DNA from: Favolaschia claudopus
Lineage: Eukaryota; Basidiomycota; Agaricomycetes; Agaricales; Mycenaceae
Direction: 5' to 3'
Length of the DNA: 64,000 nucleotides
Assembly: GCA_037176885.1 (NCBI GenBank)
Contig: JAWWNJ010000095.1
Coordinates: 186,001-250,000 of the forward strand
The notes beneath the pieces were generated by a model, which saw nothing but the letters and a program-made list of their open reading frames with translations, had not been told where the DNA came from and made no database searches. The position numbers were made by a program, and so were the translations under genes. Positions 22,605 to 34,459 of the stretch are shown in pieces. Numbering within the stretch: the stretch's first letter is position 1; each line of letters starts with the position of its first letter.

Positions 22605-24199
22605 ATGACCTCGTCGAGGACGCTGCGCCAACATCTCGCCGACAGCGCCCTCGCAGAGATTCTAGAGCGCGCTGCACCTATCCTCGGTCTGTACTTCCCC
22701 ATTCTCCTCAGCGCCTCGGCTGAATTTAGCCACGTTTGTTGAAGGCCGTGTTGATGAAGACGGCGAATCTGTATTGTCATCCCCGACTTCCAACTGGATG
22801 TCGAAGATATCAGATGAAACTAGACTTGTTGATATGAATATACCAGGAACTCACGACGCTGCAACCTGTAAGCATGCAGTTTTTCGATTCGGGTCGCTGG
22901 ATTTTCTGCTGGATCTTCTCGAAATTGTAACAAGGGGACTATTCGGCAGCCAGACAAGCTGAACTCATCAAGTACACCGGTCCGTACGTGCTTACAGTGT
23001 TGTCATTGGGGCGAAGCAGGTGAGCTGAAGGTCATTGACAGAATGCGCGATTCGGTATTCTTTCGCTGCCAGGAGCGATCTCTCCTACGATCCCTCAACG
23101 ACGGCATCCGTATGTTCGATCTCAGGTTAGGTTATAATCCTGGAAACGATACGATTGGATTCTATCACGGTGAATCTTCACCTCTGTCGCTTTCTTATTC
23201 CTTCTCCAAGAATCCAAGAAGACTGAATCATGGTTCATAGGGACAGCACTTCTCGGACCCACGACGACGCTACAAGACGTCCTGTACGGGCTGTACAACT
23301 GGCTCACTGCGCACCCATCCGAAACGATCCTTGTATCTATCAATCAGGAGGCGGGCTCGAACACACCGTACGACAAGAAATTCGAGGAGATCCTGTTTGC
23401 GACGCTCAATAACGAGATTGGGAAGAAATTTTGGTTGCCTGTGATGGGCGAGGTGAGTTCAGATTCCACAAGACAAGAAGCTTTTTCGAGTTATCTCGAT
23501 TTTTCTGCGTAGTTGGGCACCCTCGGCGCCGCGCGAGGCAAAGTCATTCTACTTCAACGTTTCACATATCAGTTCCTCTCTTCTCCGGGACCCGCTAACC
23601 CCTTTGGCATTCATCTCGACGCGGAGCAGTGGACGCCTAATGGTGGGGATATCAAGCTCGTCTATAATAAGGAGCCCAAGAGAGTCGCGTATATTCAGGT
23701 ACTCATACTTGCCTGATTGCCAGCTATCCATTCAACTCATTGATCTTGCCGAAGGACACGTTCATGCCCCTCGTCCCACCCCACTCCACCGCCGACGCCA
23801 ACATCTCCTCCAAATTCGAAGCAGTTACGGGACATCTTACGAAGGCAATGAACGCCACGACCGCCGATACAAATAATGATGCCGAAGAAGCGCTGTATAT
23901 CTGCTTCGCAAGCGCTCACAAAAACGCCGACAAAATTACACCGAACGTATGGACGGTGTTTATGTTCATCTGCACGTCTCTCCCTGCTGAGTTTGCCTGG
24001 TAGATTATCGCTTTGGGAGACGCGTCGACGACGGGGATGAACGAACGCTTGCTTCCGTGGGTCAAGGAGCATAAGGGGAAGCGGCTTGGTGTCCTACGTA
24101 AGTTGGTTTGATAGTTGTGTGGTTTGCTTCTTACTCTTTCCAGTTCTCGACTTCTACCACTCGCAGCCAGAGTTGGTGAAGGCTGTTATTGGGCTATGA
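22605..24199 (+). CDS. PI-PLC X-domain phosphodiesterase
   Basis: The protein resembles phosphatidylinositol-specific phospholipase C X-domain proteins, which cleave phosphoinositide head groups. I chose the ATG at 22605 (MTSSRTLRQHLADSALAEIL). A 43-base intron (22687-22729) joins it in frame to ATFVEGRVDEDGE. The next conserved motif, LVDMNIPGTHDAATWDYSA, carries the first catalytic His and is split by an intron after AAT. Then come RSLNDGIRMFDLRLGY and GFYHG with the second His region, VLYGLYNWLTAHPSETILVS, and a C-terminal DFYHSQPELVKAVIGL. No signal peptide was recognised. About seven introns are inferred. The inverted-repeat element ends only 19 bases before the start codon, so the native promoter has been displaced or replaced. 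The family is also found as bacterial-type secreted enzymes, so substrate is not certain. Confidence 0.86.
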
Positions 24200-24552
24200 T
24201 CTGTTGTTTCGAATGAATTCAAGAAAGCGTAGTCATACAACAATGAAAATTCCAAAACCCCAAAGATCTCCGAGTTAGTCTGGCTTGCCGGACCCCATAA
24301 GGTTGTTCCGAACCTAAGAGCTGCAGCCGTCCCAACTACTCTTCAGAATGCGACGAGCGAGGAAACAAAAATCGACGGATGTGGGGTTACGACCATGACA
24401 GTGTAGACTGCTCAATAATCGGACTCTCGGAGGCCTGATTCAGCGAAACTATATAACGTGCTGTGCTTCAGCCTTAGAACCTTTCGGCGACATAGGGAAT
24501 GGAGAGTCCTGTCAATATGGATTCAGAATGATATCAACGAAAAAATGGCCAG

Positions 24553-26248
24553 TCAACGACTCACAAAGCCATGGGATTGGGCTGTGGAAGAGGCGGAGGT
24601 CTGTTCAAGCCTAAAGATACTCGGAGCTTGCGAAAATCTCAACGACGTTCCGTGGTGCTCCAGGTCGTCAACTGAGGTTCTTGAACGAGAGTTGAGCCTG
24701 GAACACGTGAAAACACAATCAGCATAGGAATTGATGGTGAAATCAACCATACATTGCCAGCATTGACCAAACATACACGCCTGAGAGAGGCATATCCGCG
24801 ATGAAATTGGTGCTCGTCTCCTGAATGATCAAGTAAAGTATTTCGTTTGAGAAAGTGACCATTTTTGATTGACAACATCAGGCGCACAGGGATGGTTAGG
24901 AAAAGGATGACGTCCAACAACGCGGTGAGGGCTGTAAGAGCGCCAGTTTCGAGGGTCACTTGTACACGGGTGAGTGTTGCGCGAATGGTCGTTCACATGT
25001 CCGACTCACGACGAATGATTCGATTGAGCTGACTGTCAATCCCGCCAATGAGACCTGCCTTACGCGAATACTAGCGCTGTTGTCAGAACAAATCGAAGGG
25101 TAACCCGACGCCAGAGAAAGACCGTACCAAAGCATAACTCAATCCGAGCGCAATGATGACATCGCAGGTCGCGCTCAGAGAAAGCCACACAGTCGCCGTT
25201 GTGGTGAAAGTGGGAAAGTCGCGGAACTGGGGGTGTAGAAGCACTTTGACGAACATAGTCATCCCAGCGGCTGTCAATGGAAGGACTCATTCAATATCAG
25301 ATGTAAAACATTGCCTATGATCAAACGCACCGAACGAGCCAAGTGAGAACAGCATGATGATGCCAGGCAGGACGAGGGATCCGGTGATAACTATTCGGTT
25401 CAATTGCTCAGTTGGATGGTTCCACAGTGTCGTGGTATTTACCCTTGACGCGCCAACCGGAGAAAATCTGAATTGGCGCGGAGATGAGGGACTGTTCGAT
25501 ATTAGGGGATTCCAAATCGGACGAGGTGAATACGTGAACACTTGCGATAAGGAGCGATTCTCATTATATCAATCAATGACTGATAGCTCGCGTTGAGAGC
25601 AAATGCTCACCTCCCGGTAACACTGGAAAGGAATGATAAGAAGAGTTCAAGATGACCCTCGGATCCCTAGACCAGTGAACACTCGATCACTCACGCTTGG
25701 GCGCGAATATTTTAGCTGCTTCAGTACCTGGAATAAATTAATCAGGCCAAGTCTACTGGCAAACATTTTCCACCGACCAGCGTCAATGATCAACGGTTGG
25801 TAGACAATAGCGCACTGTACGACGATAACTGCCGTTTCAGCCAGCAACAGGTAAGACATCTGCGGTGAAAATGAACTGAGATGCAGGAGAGGGAGAGATT
25901 TGACAAACGAGGCATTTGATGAATCTTGCGTCCCTGTAGTTCAGATGGGGTAAGCAACCGGAGTGGTGGCCATTGAATATACGAGTAATACTTTTTATAA
26001 GTGACGAAATATCTGATCGTCTACCGCTGGGGTCAAAAACGCCTTTCGAGACCAACGAATGAGGCGTACTTGTGTCACTACGCTCTGCGGGATGTTGGGT
26101 CGGCCCTGAAAACAGGCCCGTATACATGTGACTCACTCCATAGATCATAAGGTTCAAGAAGATGCCTTGTTGAATGCCGGTGAATATCACTCTCGAGGGA
26201 AGGAAGAAAAAACTTACCGATGAGGAAGGGGCCATATTGGCCTGCCAT
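24553..26248 (-). CDS. DUF6534 multi-pass membrane protein A
   Basis: DUF6534 proteins are seven-helix membrane proteins of unknown function, expanded in Agaricomycetes. The start reads MAGQYGPFLIG, then exon 2 IFLNLMIYG, the family's first helix. Later exons give MSYLLLAETAVIVVQCAIVYQPLI, SAPIQIFSGWRVK, ITGSLVLPGIIMLFSLGSFGA, TATVWLSLSATCDVIIALGLSYAL and the C-terminal hallmark TNFIADMPLSGVYVWSMLAM/LNSR, split by an intron. The tail ends HGFVSR. Eight or more short introns are inferred; exon 3 (about 25870-26100) is the least certain. A Ste3 receptor was considered because of the pheromone genes nearby, but these motifs belong to DUF6534. Confidence 0.82.
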
Positions 26249-27439
26249 GGGAATGTCGAGAGTCGAAGAATCGACCGAAGGAAGAAGATCGAAGCTGATC
26301 GCGCAGGAAGCAGAGTTGCGCTCGACGCTCGTAGCACACTGCACAGGGATCCCGAGATCGGGCAGAGCACACCTTCGGCGCGAGTTGCTTGCTTATATAT
26401 ACCCTAGATCCAAATGCACCCGGTTGCGGGTGCACTGTAACCTACTGTAACAGATGGTCATCATGATTCTTTCGAGCTTGGATTTTCCCAGCATCAATCT
26501 TCGTATGTATGGCGGGAGGAAACGGCGGCGTACGTGGAGATTGGGAAGTACGACTGTGCACCGCATATCCCCTTCGTAACTTGTGAAAGCAGCCTGAGGA
26601 GTCGTGGGTCTGTTGGATGAAGGATAAATCCAGGCGATTCAAGGAATGTGGATAAGACCATGTACTGAATTGCGATAGTTCGGGGACTCGGACTCAGACA
26701 GAGGGCCTGAGAGATGAACAAAGCATCAGATTCAATTAGCCTTTCAGCTAGCACTGCGAAGAAGGAAGGTTATAAGGCATACCAAGCACTTGCACGCATG
26801 CAACACCCGATCTTGAATTTAATCCTGTTTGTAAGTAGATTGGGTTGGTCTAGGAACGCAGTGCTTCTCAGCCCTGAGCCACAGATGTGAACTGAAGAGG
26901 AGAGGCGTATCGACAGCCGATGAGTAGAGAGTGCATTACTCTTACTCGGAATCCGAGGGCCCGCCACAGAAGCTCGGGAAATCTGTCGGACGCTGTCGGA
27001 GGCGCTCTTCTCCGACTCGGGCGGCGATTTCTGACTCCTGATAATCTAGCCTGATAATCTACGTTGATGGCCGTGCAGCGGGGGTTGAAAATCCTGATGC
27101 GCTGGTCCAGTCCGTCACAAAAGGTCACTAACGCCTTAAATTCCATCTAAGTCGAGAACATCGATTTCTGTGAGTTTCCCTCAGTGCGTGAGCTCAAAAT
27201 TGAACCTGAAGTTCGCGAATTCAATTTCGGTGCAACGTTCAAGAGGGAAATTAAACAACTTGAACAAGCACAACCTGAGCCTCCGAGTCTATATCGGCAA
27301 GTCTTGAGGTACTGGAGTCTACTGGTTAATCTGAAGACCACGAAAGAAACTGTTCTCGTCGGATGGCCAAAATCTTCACCAAGTACTACTAAAGTTCATA
27401 CAATTGGGCAGCATTCATTGACAATAGAGCCTTTGCGGT

Positions 27440-27464
27440 GAGCCGCCACGCGAACTGGCGGCTC
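27440..27464. repeat. perfect 9-bp hairpin
   Basis: GAGCCGCCA and TGGCGGCTC flank a seven-base loop (CGCGAAC). No poly-T follows and no gene ends here, so no transcription role is shown. Confidence 0.75.
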
Positions 27465-27941
27465 GTGCCACACAACGACTACTGACGCTACTGGGCCAAG
27501 TTAGCCACCTTGAGATGTCCTTCATAACAGCTGCTCAGGGTGGCTTACTCGAGACCAGGTGCTTAGTGGGTCGTGAGAAAAATTAGCCGCCAGTGGCTAC
27601 CGCAAAGGCTCTAATATGAGGTCGCAGGACTTGGGACTTGAGGATGCTTAGTACGTACTTTTGATACCTAAACCTCGCTCTCCTGACGTCAATATGTTGT
27701 TTCGTTGATTTTTGAGCTCGAGAAGTTGAACGAAAGAAGAAATTCACCTCGAAACTCACCTCCATCCCTGGAAGGCGGACGATCTGGTTGGTGATGGTCA
27801 GTGAGCGCACGTCGAGACGTCATGTAGTAAGGATTTTGAATTGAAGGGGGACCTTCTTTGGAATCACAATCAGCCGAAGTTGAACAAGACAAGAGATTCA
27901 AGTTGAAACTTGCTTGCAAATAGCCTCCTCGGCGGAAGACG

Positions 27942-27962
27942 ATATATATATATATATATATA
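27942..27962. repeat. (TA)n microsatellite
   Basis: An uninterrupted alternating A/T run of 21 bases. Confidence 0.97.
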
Positions 27963-30900
27963 CGGTCTTGTCAATCGGCGCACATTGGTTTGTGTATTCG
28001 ATGCTGAATTGGTCGATTGGGTGAGTCGAAGTTCGAATTCAACACAAGCAAGTCCAACACAATAAGAAGTTGAACAAGAACACTCACAATAAGTATGCCC
28101 CGCTCGCCGGAAGCCAACATATACAGTCATCATCAGTCAGGGGAAGATATACAGTATTCGACGTCTAGCGTTGAACCAACGAATAAGTTGAACTTGGACT
28201 TGACAATTGATTCAGAGACAGAAACTTCCTCAGAGGATAACGCACTCACTGGACTCGGAAGACAATCCTGATGGTCAAAGGTAGCGGTAATGAGCACCAG
28301 CCCGAGGTATACACGCGGGTGTTAAGTGGTTCAGAGGGTGTGTAATAGAGGTCATGGTTCATAGGTTAAAATTGAATTTAACTTTCGGTCCTGTCTCGCA
28401 GCCGCAAACCTCTGCCAACAATCAACGACATGTCCTATGAGCAATTGGGAGTTAGTGAGATTAATATACACTATTGCAAAGACATGTACCTGAGACAACA
28501 TATATAGTCTAGACTTGCGGCGCAAGCGGCGAGAGAAATTCTTTGAGTTGTTAGGCACTCAGTTGTTGACGCCGGTACAGGGGAGACTTAGCCTCGCAGC
28601 GGCTTGAACCTTTTAAAAGAGGTTGATATCAAGCCAGAAATTAGGCATGGAGGGATAGAATTCAAGGACTCACCAAGCAGATGTCCCGCTCTCGGGACCG
28701 AGGTGACTACTCGGGACGTCAATACATACGAGTAGTTTCGAAGGCAAAAGCTTAGACCGAGAATAATTTGAGGCTGGTGCCATGTATGGTCGAGATCAAA
28801 ACAAATTGAAGACGATCCACCAAATGTTCCCGCTCACCAGACATTGATGAGATACTTAGTTGAAAACATGGCGCCACTGTTTGGGCAAGGACTCGGATAT
28901 TAGAGATAAGGTTGCCGAACCTTTTGAACATCCAGAGTTGGTTGATAATTCGGTGTATGCTTCCCATATTTTTCTAAAAATGTTTTGAAATCCCCCCCGT
29001 ATCAAACTCAATTAGAGGCGGAGGCGTAGAACGAAGAAAGCACAGTCACAGTGTGACGTAACCATCTGAGCTCATCCTTCATATTTGCAACGGCGGCCTG
29101 CATCCAGGGCCTTTGCTCTGCGACCTAAATTTCCTCCAGCCTTCTATCCCAAGCTATTTCGTTCCAAGATGAGTTCAAACAAAATTTAAAAAACTTCTCA
29201 ATTTTTCACTTCCTTTGCGCGAACGTCGCCATTTCTTGCCAGATTCTCCGGTTTTCATCAAAACCTCGATTTGAATACTAGGATTGAGCGGCGGTGAAAA
29301 AATCAACATGAGTTGCATTCAGTCTGAGGTGCCGAGTGGTGTGGTGAGTGCTCGCCGGCACTTCATGCGAGTTCTCACCTGACCTTTGTACAGTACCATT
29401 CAATCACCCACAATTGTCATAAATATTTGTATTCAGCTACACGGTACAACACGGTATGTAGACATTCGATTCTGGTGAGGACCTCCGCAACCCAATTCAC
29501 AAACGATATCGGCTTGATAACGTACCTGGCAAACCAAAGATCTATACCGATTCGCTCCCACTTGGATTGTCACATCTGTACGCTGCAGGAGTTAGAGCTC
29601 GCATTAGAGGATTGGTCGAGTCGAAGGCAATTTACCCGGGGTTTCCGCAGGCGGAGCGTTCGAGGAAAACAATAAATAAATGCCGTTTGAATCTTCACTG
29701 GCCTATAGTCGTTCAGCCAGGCTCAGATCATGCAGAGGTCGCAGTGGGCGGATACCCGTGTATCGAGGCAGTCGACGTCGTGGGCCGGGGCAGTGTGTGG
29801 GTAGTGAATGCGGCGGTCGTGTACCACTGAGCGCAGCGAGCAGGGCGGAAGCGGATAGCGGCGGTATGAAAGTGTACGGGATCAAATTTGAAGCGCAGGC
29901 GGCGACAAGGGATGGTCGGTGAAGACGACATTGGCTCAGACTACAGTGTCCGAGCATCAGTGCTGCGTGAGAGAAAGCAGAAGAGGTGCGGGCTGAGAGG
30001 TGACAATCTCCGGAAGAAAGTGCGCCGGCGGAGGTGAGGAACTGAGGAACGAGTTAGCATCCAGTTGTAAGGAGCGGGAGGAAAAAGAGGAAGTGGGAGG
30101 GAGAACGTTAACATATGAGGGGAGAGAATGGGAGGCGAAACGAATGGGGAGGGGAAGGAGGGTAGAAGATTTTGAGGGAGGCGGTCAAAGATTACAAAGT
30201 AATGCCGCACCAACTACCACGCCTCCCCATCGAGACCAGGACTATCATCGTTGCTACACCAGAAGCCGCAAGTACCCACTGCGTTGCGATATACAACAAG
30301 GTTCCTACTGTCGTTAATGTTATTGAAGCAAATAGATTGACAAGGTTCCTCACACACTTCGCAGGCTCTCATAGCACCCTAGGTGGAGGGCTGGGACACG
30401 GCACAAGGATTCAGTGACGCGATGTGGTTCATCGCTCTACGTTAGAGTCGCTTTGGATGCAAACAACCAAATTAGCATGCGGTGCGGATGTCGTGTACGG
30501 TGTCGAGCAGAATCAGCAGATTTCGCGCGATCCCACTCCAATCTTGCGAAATGCACGTCAGAGCACGCGTATTAGCATTGCAGAAGGGTCATACTTACCA
30601 GTATTTGAAGACAGAGGAGGGTTGCCGCCGCCGTCGGTGGATGGTCGATGATAGTGGAACAGAGCAACGCGCCGTCCCAGACCCGTAACGCTAGTCTGGA
30701 TGCGTGACAGTTGGGATCAAGCGGCTTGGGCCGGGATCAATGCACGGCAGACCAACAGGAGCACCAGATTGTCTATCTACTGATTATCTTTCTCTGATCT
30801 ATGGCCGACATGTCCGACAGCCTTCTGTGGCGAGGCTTCGCTGTCTCCGCGTTCGTCCGAGTAAGAGTAATGCACTCTACACTCACAGCCGATGGGGCCA

Positions 30901-32254
30901 CTGGCACCTCGGGGAGAAGGGGGAGATCTGTCGTACCGCGGTGGCATTCGGAGAGTGGAAGGAAGGGATCAGCATCGGAAGATCTGAGATGATTGCAGAT
31001 GAGCGCCGAACTTTGATGCCAAAATCCACACTAGGAATTACCGGAGGAGGGAGAGAACGGCTAGGGAGCAAGGTCGCAGCAGCCGAGCTCTCGCGATCGC
31101 ACCTCGACAAATTAACGAAGAGGAGGCAACAAAACACGTGACTCAACGCGCTCCCACCCGTCGTCCAAACACACGTAAACACTCCCTAGTCAATGACTCG
31201 GACGAAGGCGAGTCACCGAAGTGCCCTCGTCCGCAAGCGCGGGGGAAGCAAAAAGCTATAGCACCGGCTTGTCTCGATCAAGCGACCTCCGGATTGCCCA
31301 CTGTCCACAAGTTGTGTATATGAGACCGGCGCACTCCCATCTGTGCTACGACGCTGTTGATTCTTGAATGAAGTGGCTGGACAGTCGGGTAGGGTAAGGC
31401 AGTGAGGATGGCTTCGAAAAGACAAGGGATGGGAGCTAGAGTTATTGACCATGCTGTGGAAGCAGAATTTACGCCGGACAATCATGGACTCGGAGTCGCA
31501 GCGAGCTGTCACAGTCAGATGGAGCGCAAAACTTGACCGTCGTAACCAGGTGAGAGAATTAAAGAGTCAACACCCAAGGGAGCATCCAGAAGAATATGTA
31601 AGAGTCGTCGTCGCCCAGAAACAGTCAGAAACGGCCAGACGGCCACAAGCAAGATGCAGCTCGATGGTCTTGTGCAAATAAAATGAACACTTCTGCTCGA
31701 AGTCGATGCATGTTGGCAAATCGAGGCAGGCATGAATTATCGGCGGTCTGAAGACTGTGGGAACCCGCTCGCAACGTTTCGCCGCGCAGTAGTCCATTGA
31801 TGTAGAGAATTGGAAAATAGTGGAAAATCCATGTGCATCTGCCAGTGAGTCGAGCGAGCCCTAAGCTGGAGGAGCCCCTAGACCAAAAATCGGGGAGAAC
31901 TGTCTGAGGAAGAGCAAAGCACTCTATACAGCGACTGACATCGCCAGTTTGTTTGAAGCAGCGCCCACTGTATAATTTTCTTTGGGGATGATGGCAGTAT
32001 GAAACAAAGCTGGGCATGTCACGCTGTCACACTTGTGACCCGCCTCGAGCACGTTCCACACGGCGACGACGACACCGGCGGCGTTGACGACGACGACACC
32101 GACGACTGCTTCTGCTGCTGCTCTCGGACTATCTAGACATCAAACCTCATCTCCTGCTCGCCCTCTCACTCTATCAACGGTCCTGCATCATCCCCAGCAA
32201 AATTTGCCTTACATCGCGCCACCCACCTCGTCATTCTAGCCGCTGACGACACGC

Positions 32255-33922
32255 ATGCTACACTTCCCCTCCGTACTCCAAAATGGGCCGGGCAGCGGCA
32301 GCGGCGTCCCTCGGCGCACCGACAGCCTCAACGCGACGCAGCAAGCCGCCAAGACGCCCTCCAACCCCATCTTCCTCACCATCGAGCAGGAGCTGCACGA
32401 TGCGAGGCGGGTGAGCTCTCACGGCCAGGAAGAGGACTTGCGGTCGGCGTTGAATATGGTGATCAATAGGGTGACGGAGTTGGTGGGTCCGCTTTCTCTT
32501 CCTTCGTTTTTAAAATGCTGAAATTGATATTGATACCAAACTTTTTCTGACGAAACGCAGTCCTCACTTCTAAGCGAAGCCTACAAAAGCAAAGCAGAGC
32601 TCGAACTGCAGCTGAATGTAGCGAAATCAAACCTCCAGCTCGTCATCGCGAACAACGAGATGCTCGAGGAGGCGCTCAAGTCGGGGAACGGGGGGCGCGC
32701 CTCGGTTGGGTGGCGACGCTCCAATGGCCCCAACGCGGAACGCCACGTGTCGCTCGAATCGCAGCAGCACAGTCCCGCGAGTAACGACTCCCCCACGGAC
32801 GGCTCCTCCTCCTCCTCAAACTCGAGCTTCTTCAAGACGTTTTTCAATGGCACAACGCGGCCTACGACGCCGACGCAGCATTTCACGTCCCCGAGCCTGC
32901 CGTCGCTGCATACGGGGGGGCATGATCTAGACGATCAAGCGGCGTTGAGCGCTGCGCGCGCGGCGGCGGACAAGGCGCGCCAAGACGCCGAGCGCGAGCG
33001 GCAGCTTGCAATACGGGAGCGGAAGGCGGCGGACCAGGCACGGGCTTTGGCGGCGTCTGCGGCTAGGGAGAAAGTCGCGTTGGAGGCGGAGCTGGAGAGT
33101 CTTAGCCAGGCGCTGTTTGAGGAGGCGAATAAGATGGTGGCGAGTGAGAGGAAGAGAAGGGCGGAGGCGGAGGGGGAGGTGGTAAGGTTGAGGGCGTTTG
33201 AGGCGGAGGTGGTTAGGGCGCGGAGGGTGTTGGTGGAGGAGGGGGAGGAGTTGCGGGAGGCGAGGGAGGAGAGGGAGGCGTTGAGGAGGGCGTTGAGGGT
33301 TGTGGAGGGGGAGAATGTGGAGTTGAGGAGTGCGTCGAGGATGGGGATGCATTCGTCGCAGTCGAGTTTGGATCTTGCTGAGGGGGGAAGAGAAGAGGGG
33401 AGGGAGCATAGGTTGACGAGGAGTAGGTCAAGTTCGCAGGTGGGGACGAAGAGTCCGGTCAGGTCGCCTGAGGGGTCGCCGTTATCCTCCCCGCATATCC
33501 CCCCACCCCCGTCGACATCCTCACCGCACATTCCCGCGCGTGCGCCCCCACCCTCCACGAAGCAAGAGGGGGAGGAGAAGCATGAGGAGGGACAAGAAGA
33601 TGAAGAGCCGATAACGTTCGCACCGACCGGTCTCGGGCTCCGCTCTGGCGGGGACGACACAGACGAGGATGGCGATGCAAGGCCGACGCCGAGGCGGGGG
33701 GCCCTGACAGATCTACCAGCGACAGAAGTGGAAGAAGAAGCAGCGGTGGCGTCGTCTGCATGGGGGACAGCGCCGCGACTGTTATCCGTTGAGGCGACGA
33801 ACCCCCCAGTGGAGAAAGAGAAGGTGGATTCGGATTCAAGAGCGAGCTCGCCGGGGCTGTCGCCGCCGCCGACGGCTGTGGCGCCTGTGGCGGGGGAACC
33901 TTGGGCGGGGGTGGGGGTGTGA
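32255..33922 (+). CDS. SEC2: Sec2-type Rab guanine nucleotide exchange factor
   Basis: Sec2 activates the Rab GTPase Sec4 on secretory vesicles and so drives polarised exocytosis. Exon 1 (32255-32482) ends at VTEL and exon 2 (32561-33922) continues SSLLSEAYKSKAELELQL; the 78-base intron is GT-AG and keeps the frame. A long coiled coil rich in Ala, Glu and Arg covers roughly residues 170-310 and contains LEAELESLSQALFEEANKMV, which matches the Rab-binding core of Sec2/Rabin8 proteins. Ser-rich linkers flank the coil, and the C-terminal part is Pro/Ser/Glu-rich and low in complexity. The total of about 529 residues fits fungal Sec2. The frame is GC-rich, which opens long but meaningless antisense frames. 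Confidence 0.86.
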
Positions 33923-34459
33923 GTATGGGTCAGTGTGAGGTGGGATTCGAGGGTGAGGGGCGGGGGAGGGAGGCCGCCGTGCCTCGACGTACGCCAAGAT
34001 AAAGAGAAGGAGGCCGTTATGCCTCTGCTCTTGTCTTCGGTCGGTGTAGATACGCCCTACCCTCACTCTGCTTTCGAGGTACGTCGGGCATCCCGCATCC
34101 CGCCGTCGTATCTTCCGTACTACGTCTCCTCTCGTCGTCGCACTCTTTACTGTCTACGCTATCGCATACTTATATCTCTTCCATTCTCCGAGTCTTCGCG
34201 TCCTACTGTTTTCGATGGTGTGACTACTACATACGGACGTTTTTTTACATATCCTCTGCATTTCATGACACGACTCGTATTGATATACCGCATCGTCTCC
34301 ATACATACATATCAAAGAGATCTGGAATCTGACCTTCATGCCTGCAAGGGCCACTGTTTGCCAGCAAGAAAACTGAGATCGGACCTTTCGGCCGATACCC
34401 ACCAGCGATCCGGAGATCCTGGAAATCACGATGACATTCGCCGCAGCCCTTTCCTCGCC

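Larger units (their letters stand above)
26249..32254. other. gene-poor region
   Basis: About 6 kb between two genes hold no convincing gene. Seen here: a hairpin at 27440-27464, a TA microsatellite, repeated exon-like segments at 28.1-28.9 kb, a purine-rich stretch at 30000-30190, a roughly 90-base inverted repeat pair (26.93-27.0 and 30.81-30.88 kb) and a GAC-rich stretch near 32050-32110. Short frames are open in several places, but none showed a recognisable domain. Confidence 0.5.

Noticed and set aside
24553..26248. Possible Ste3 pheromone receptor next to pheromone gene 2
   Set aside because: The multi-pass protein carries the DUF6534 signature (TNFIADMPLSGVYVWSMLAM-LNSR, LSLSATCDVIIALGLSYAL) and not Ste3 motifs; the same applies to 59100-60087.
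32935..33660. A 241-codon frame antisense to the Sec2-like gene
   Set aside because: GC-rich coding sequence opens antisense frames; its composition is Ser/Arg/Ala-rich with no domain, while the sense frame has a clear Rab-GEF coiled coil.
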